Source of the DNA: Lates calcarifer
Taxonomy: Eukaryota; Chordata; Actinopteri; Centropomidae
DNA length: 64,000 nucleotides
NCBI RefSeq assembly: GCF_001640805.2
Contig: NC_066838.1
Location: forward strand, 4,861,101-4,925,100
Reading direction: 5' to 3'
The position numbers and the translations under genes are program-made. Of this stretch, positions 62,085-64,000 are shown piece by piece (positions within the stretch are counted from its first letter, which is position 1; each line of letters begins with the position of its first letter). The notes below the pieces were generated by a model. It did not search any database and was not told the origin of the DNA. It worked only from the letters and a program-made list of their open reading frames with translations.

Positions 62085-62584
62085 ATTCTAACAATAAAGA
62101 GTCAATTATTACTTTAAATACTGAAGTCCAAGCGGAGAGTTGACATATTTAATGACTTGCTCATTGTGCTTGTAATTACCGGTGTCTAGCCTGAGAAGCC
62201 AATTAATCTTGTTCTCTTAAAATCAAATTCTGCTAATTTGATTAAAATAATGCCACTTGTGACCAATGCACTTCTGCTCCAAAGGCTTGTCAAGTCCTGC
62301 AAGCTGATCAGTCTCCTGGCCTGCAGGATCATAGGGGTAACAGCTGGTTAATCATAGCAGTGTAAGCCATTAGCAACAATGTATGTTATGTGTGGACTGT
62401 ACTGTCTGTGGCACCATTTACACCTGGTATTAACATATGATCTGTATCTGGATACATCTTCTAGATATTGATATGTAATCTGTGGGCCTTTGCATGTACA
62501 TCTGGTAAATGCTGTCAAGTTGCTGCCTGTTAGGGGAACAAAATTAGTCAAGTAGGTCTTCAGGGTTAAGAATCCTTAAGAATG

Positions 62585-62585
<1 letters not shown>

Positions 62586-62633
<48 letters not shown>

Positions 62634-62634
62634 C

Positions 62635-62672
<38 letters not shown>
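62586..62672. repeat. Self-complementary CA/TG microsatellite
   Basis: About 42 bases of CA repeat run into an ATATATACATAT centre and then about 34 bases of GT repeat, forming an almost perfect palindrome. It lies in the intron upstream of w1. Confidence 0.95.
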
Positions 62673-62676
<4 letters not shown>

Positions 62677-63129
62677 AGCTTTGAATGATAAAGAACTAAA
62701 GTAAAGTGAAATTGTGGAAATATTTCACTTGTAGTAAGACAACAATAAAAGCTTTGAATATTGTGACTAATGTGACCTCTCCTCCTTTAGCTTGTATTTC
62801 TTTTACATAAAAAAATGAGATCAGTTTAGTGCAGGGAGGAGTACAGGGATAAAGAAAGACAGAGAGAGGGAGCTGAAGTTGTGTTTAATGAAGTCTATAC
62901 CCTCTATGATTGGTGCTCAGACAAAGTTCAGGACCACCAATCAAAAATCCTGGGATGGAAAGAGTTTGTGTGTGTATATATGTGTGTATCCATGCTTGCA
63001 TGTCCCATAGGCAAAATAACATTTTCAATTGCTGTCTTGTGTGCAGTCCCCAGTAGCTACATTATCTAATATGTATTTAGCACAGTTGAGTGGTGGCTGC
63101 TTTTCTGGGCCATGACTTCACAGGAATGA

Positions 63130-63130
<1 letters not shown>

Positions 63131-63162
<32 letters not shown>
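63131..63162. repeat. GT microsatellite
   Basis: About fifteen GT units in the intron upstream of w1. Confidence 0.94.
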
Positions 63163-63163
<1 letters not shown>

Positions 63164-64000
63164 TGTACTTTAATATAGTACTGCACATTCTATTGTGCCT
63201 CTATAGACCATGGCAGTCACACGGAGAGGGAGAAAGCATGTGAGAGAGAGAATCTACAATATCCTTCCTCACAAGTCCCTTGGCCTGTAACCATAGCAAC
63301 CCCATTCACAAAGATCACATGCCCCAGCAACCTTCACAAGATGCCACAGACACAGTCACACAGTTTGGGGGTGACAGATAAAGACAGAGTTGAGGTGAGT
63401 GAACAGTGGTGATGTGGAATCTGTTGGATTACTGTCAGGAGGCTGCGGCACAGAAATGACTGCTGTGACATCAAAGCTAGCATACAGTTGCTTCAATAGA
63501 GATTAGCTATGAGAAGCTAATCCATGCATTTGACATGTAAGCAACTGTGGTGATAGTTTGGATGTTTTCATGCACTAGATTAGAGAAAGCCACTGTGAGT
63601 GTAGACAAAGAAATACCATGTGTCTGTAAGCAACAAGCATGCACACAAACATCCATGAACCCCCCTTCCCCAAACACACACATACACACATATAAAAACA
63701 TCCTAACGTGACACACTGATTACATGCTTACATGTGCATGTAATTTCCTTATGATGATGATATTTCCATCTGTACACATAGTATGTTTATTTATGCATAT
63801 GTATCTTTATTTATTTGTCTCTTGCATTATTTACAGTACCTTCAGTCATAATTATGAACTTTTTTACCATCTTAAGTAATCTTTATTTGTCCTGCTGTTA
63901 TCTAAATCTGGTTCTCCTCTGCTGTGATGTTCCCATTTCTCCACAGGGGTAATTAAAATTTAATTTAGACTGAAAAATAAAAATTGCTCCTTACTTTTTG

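Larger units (their letters stand above)
61703..64000 (-). other. Partial intron upstream of w1
   Basis: No further plexin exon is visible up to 64000. It holds the A30 run, a candidate conserved element (62110-62340), the CA/TG palindrome and a GT microsatellite. Confidence 0.75.

Overview
This window is vertebrate nuclear DNA, almost certainly from a spiny-rayed (percomorph) teleost fish. One large, intron-rich gene on the minus strand fills most of it. The flanks and introns carry interspersed repeats that I recognise as common in teleost genomes, CA/TG and GA microsatellites, and long purine- or pyrimidine-rich tracts. There is no bacterial, viral or organellar gene content.

The gene is the 3' half of a class A plexin, best matched to plexin-A1 (plxna1). 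I reconstructed 18 consecutive coding exons by hand (called w1 to w18 here, 5' to 3' on the minus strand). They run from 61702 down to a TGA stop at 12919..12917. Each has an AG acceptor and a GT donor, and the reading phase matches across every junction. They encode about 890 residues: the last extracellular IPT/TIG domains (w1-w4), the membrane segment and juxtamembrane helix (w5-w6), and the split intracellular GAP domain with its Rho-binding insert (w7-w18). The 5' half (Sema, PSI and first IPT domains) lies beyond 64000.

Layout: 1-6900 is downstream flank without a recognised gene, with two copies of one teleost repeat. 6900-12916 is 3' UTR and/or flank, and the polyadenylation site is undecided. 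12917-27039 holds the C-terminal GAP and RBD exons. 32320-38217 holds the first GAP segment and part of the juxtamembrane helix. 42527-42761 is the transmembrane exon. 49545-61702 holds IPT exons. 61703-64000 is part of a further intron.

The most important observation is a one-base insertion in exon w10 (near 26977-26979). It breaks an otherwise perfectly conserved exon and would truncate the protein inside the GAP domain. A homopolymer sequencing or assembly error is the likeliest cause. Other points are a perfect 21-bp hairpin in an intron (35087-35132), a decayed L2-clade LINE antisense to the gene (about 21530-22135), a self-complementary CA/TG microsatellite (62586-62672), an inverted pair of one repeat family (7492-7730), and several TAATTA-rich intronic stretches that look like conserved regulatory elements. 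I found no new multi-gene system here.
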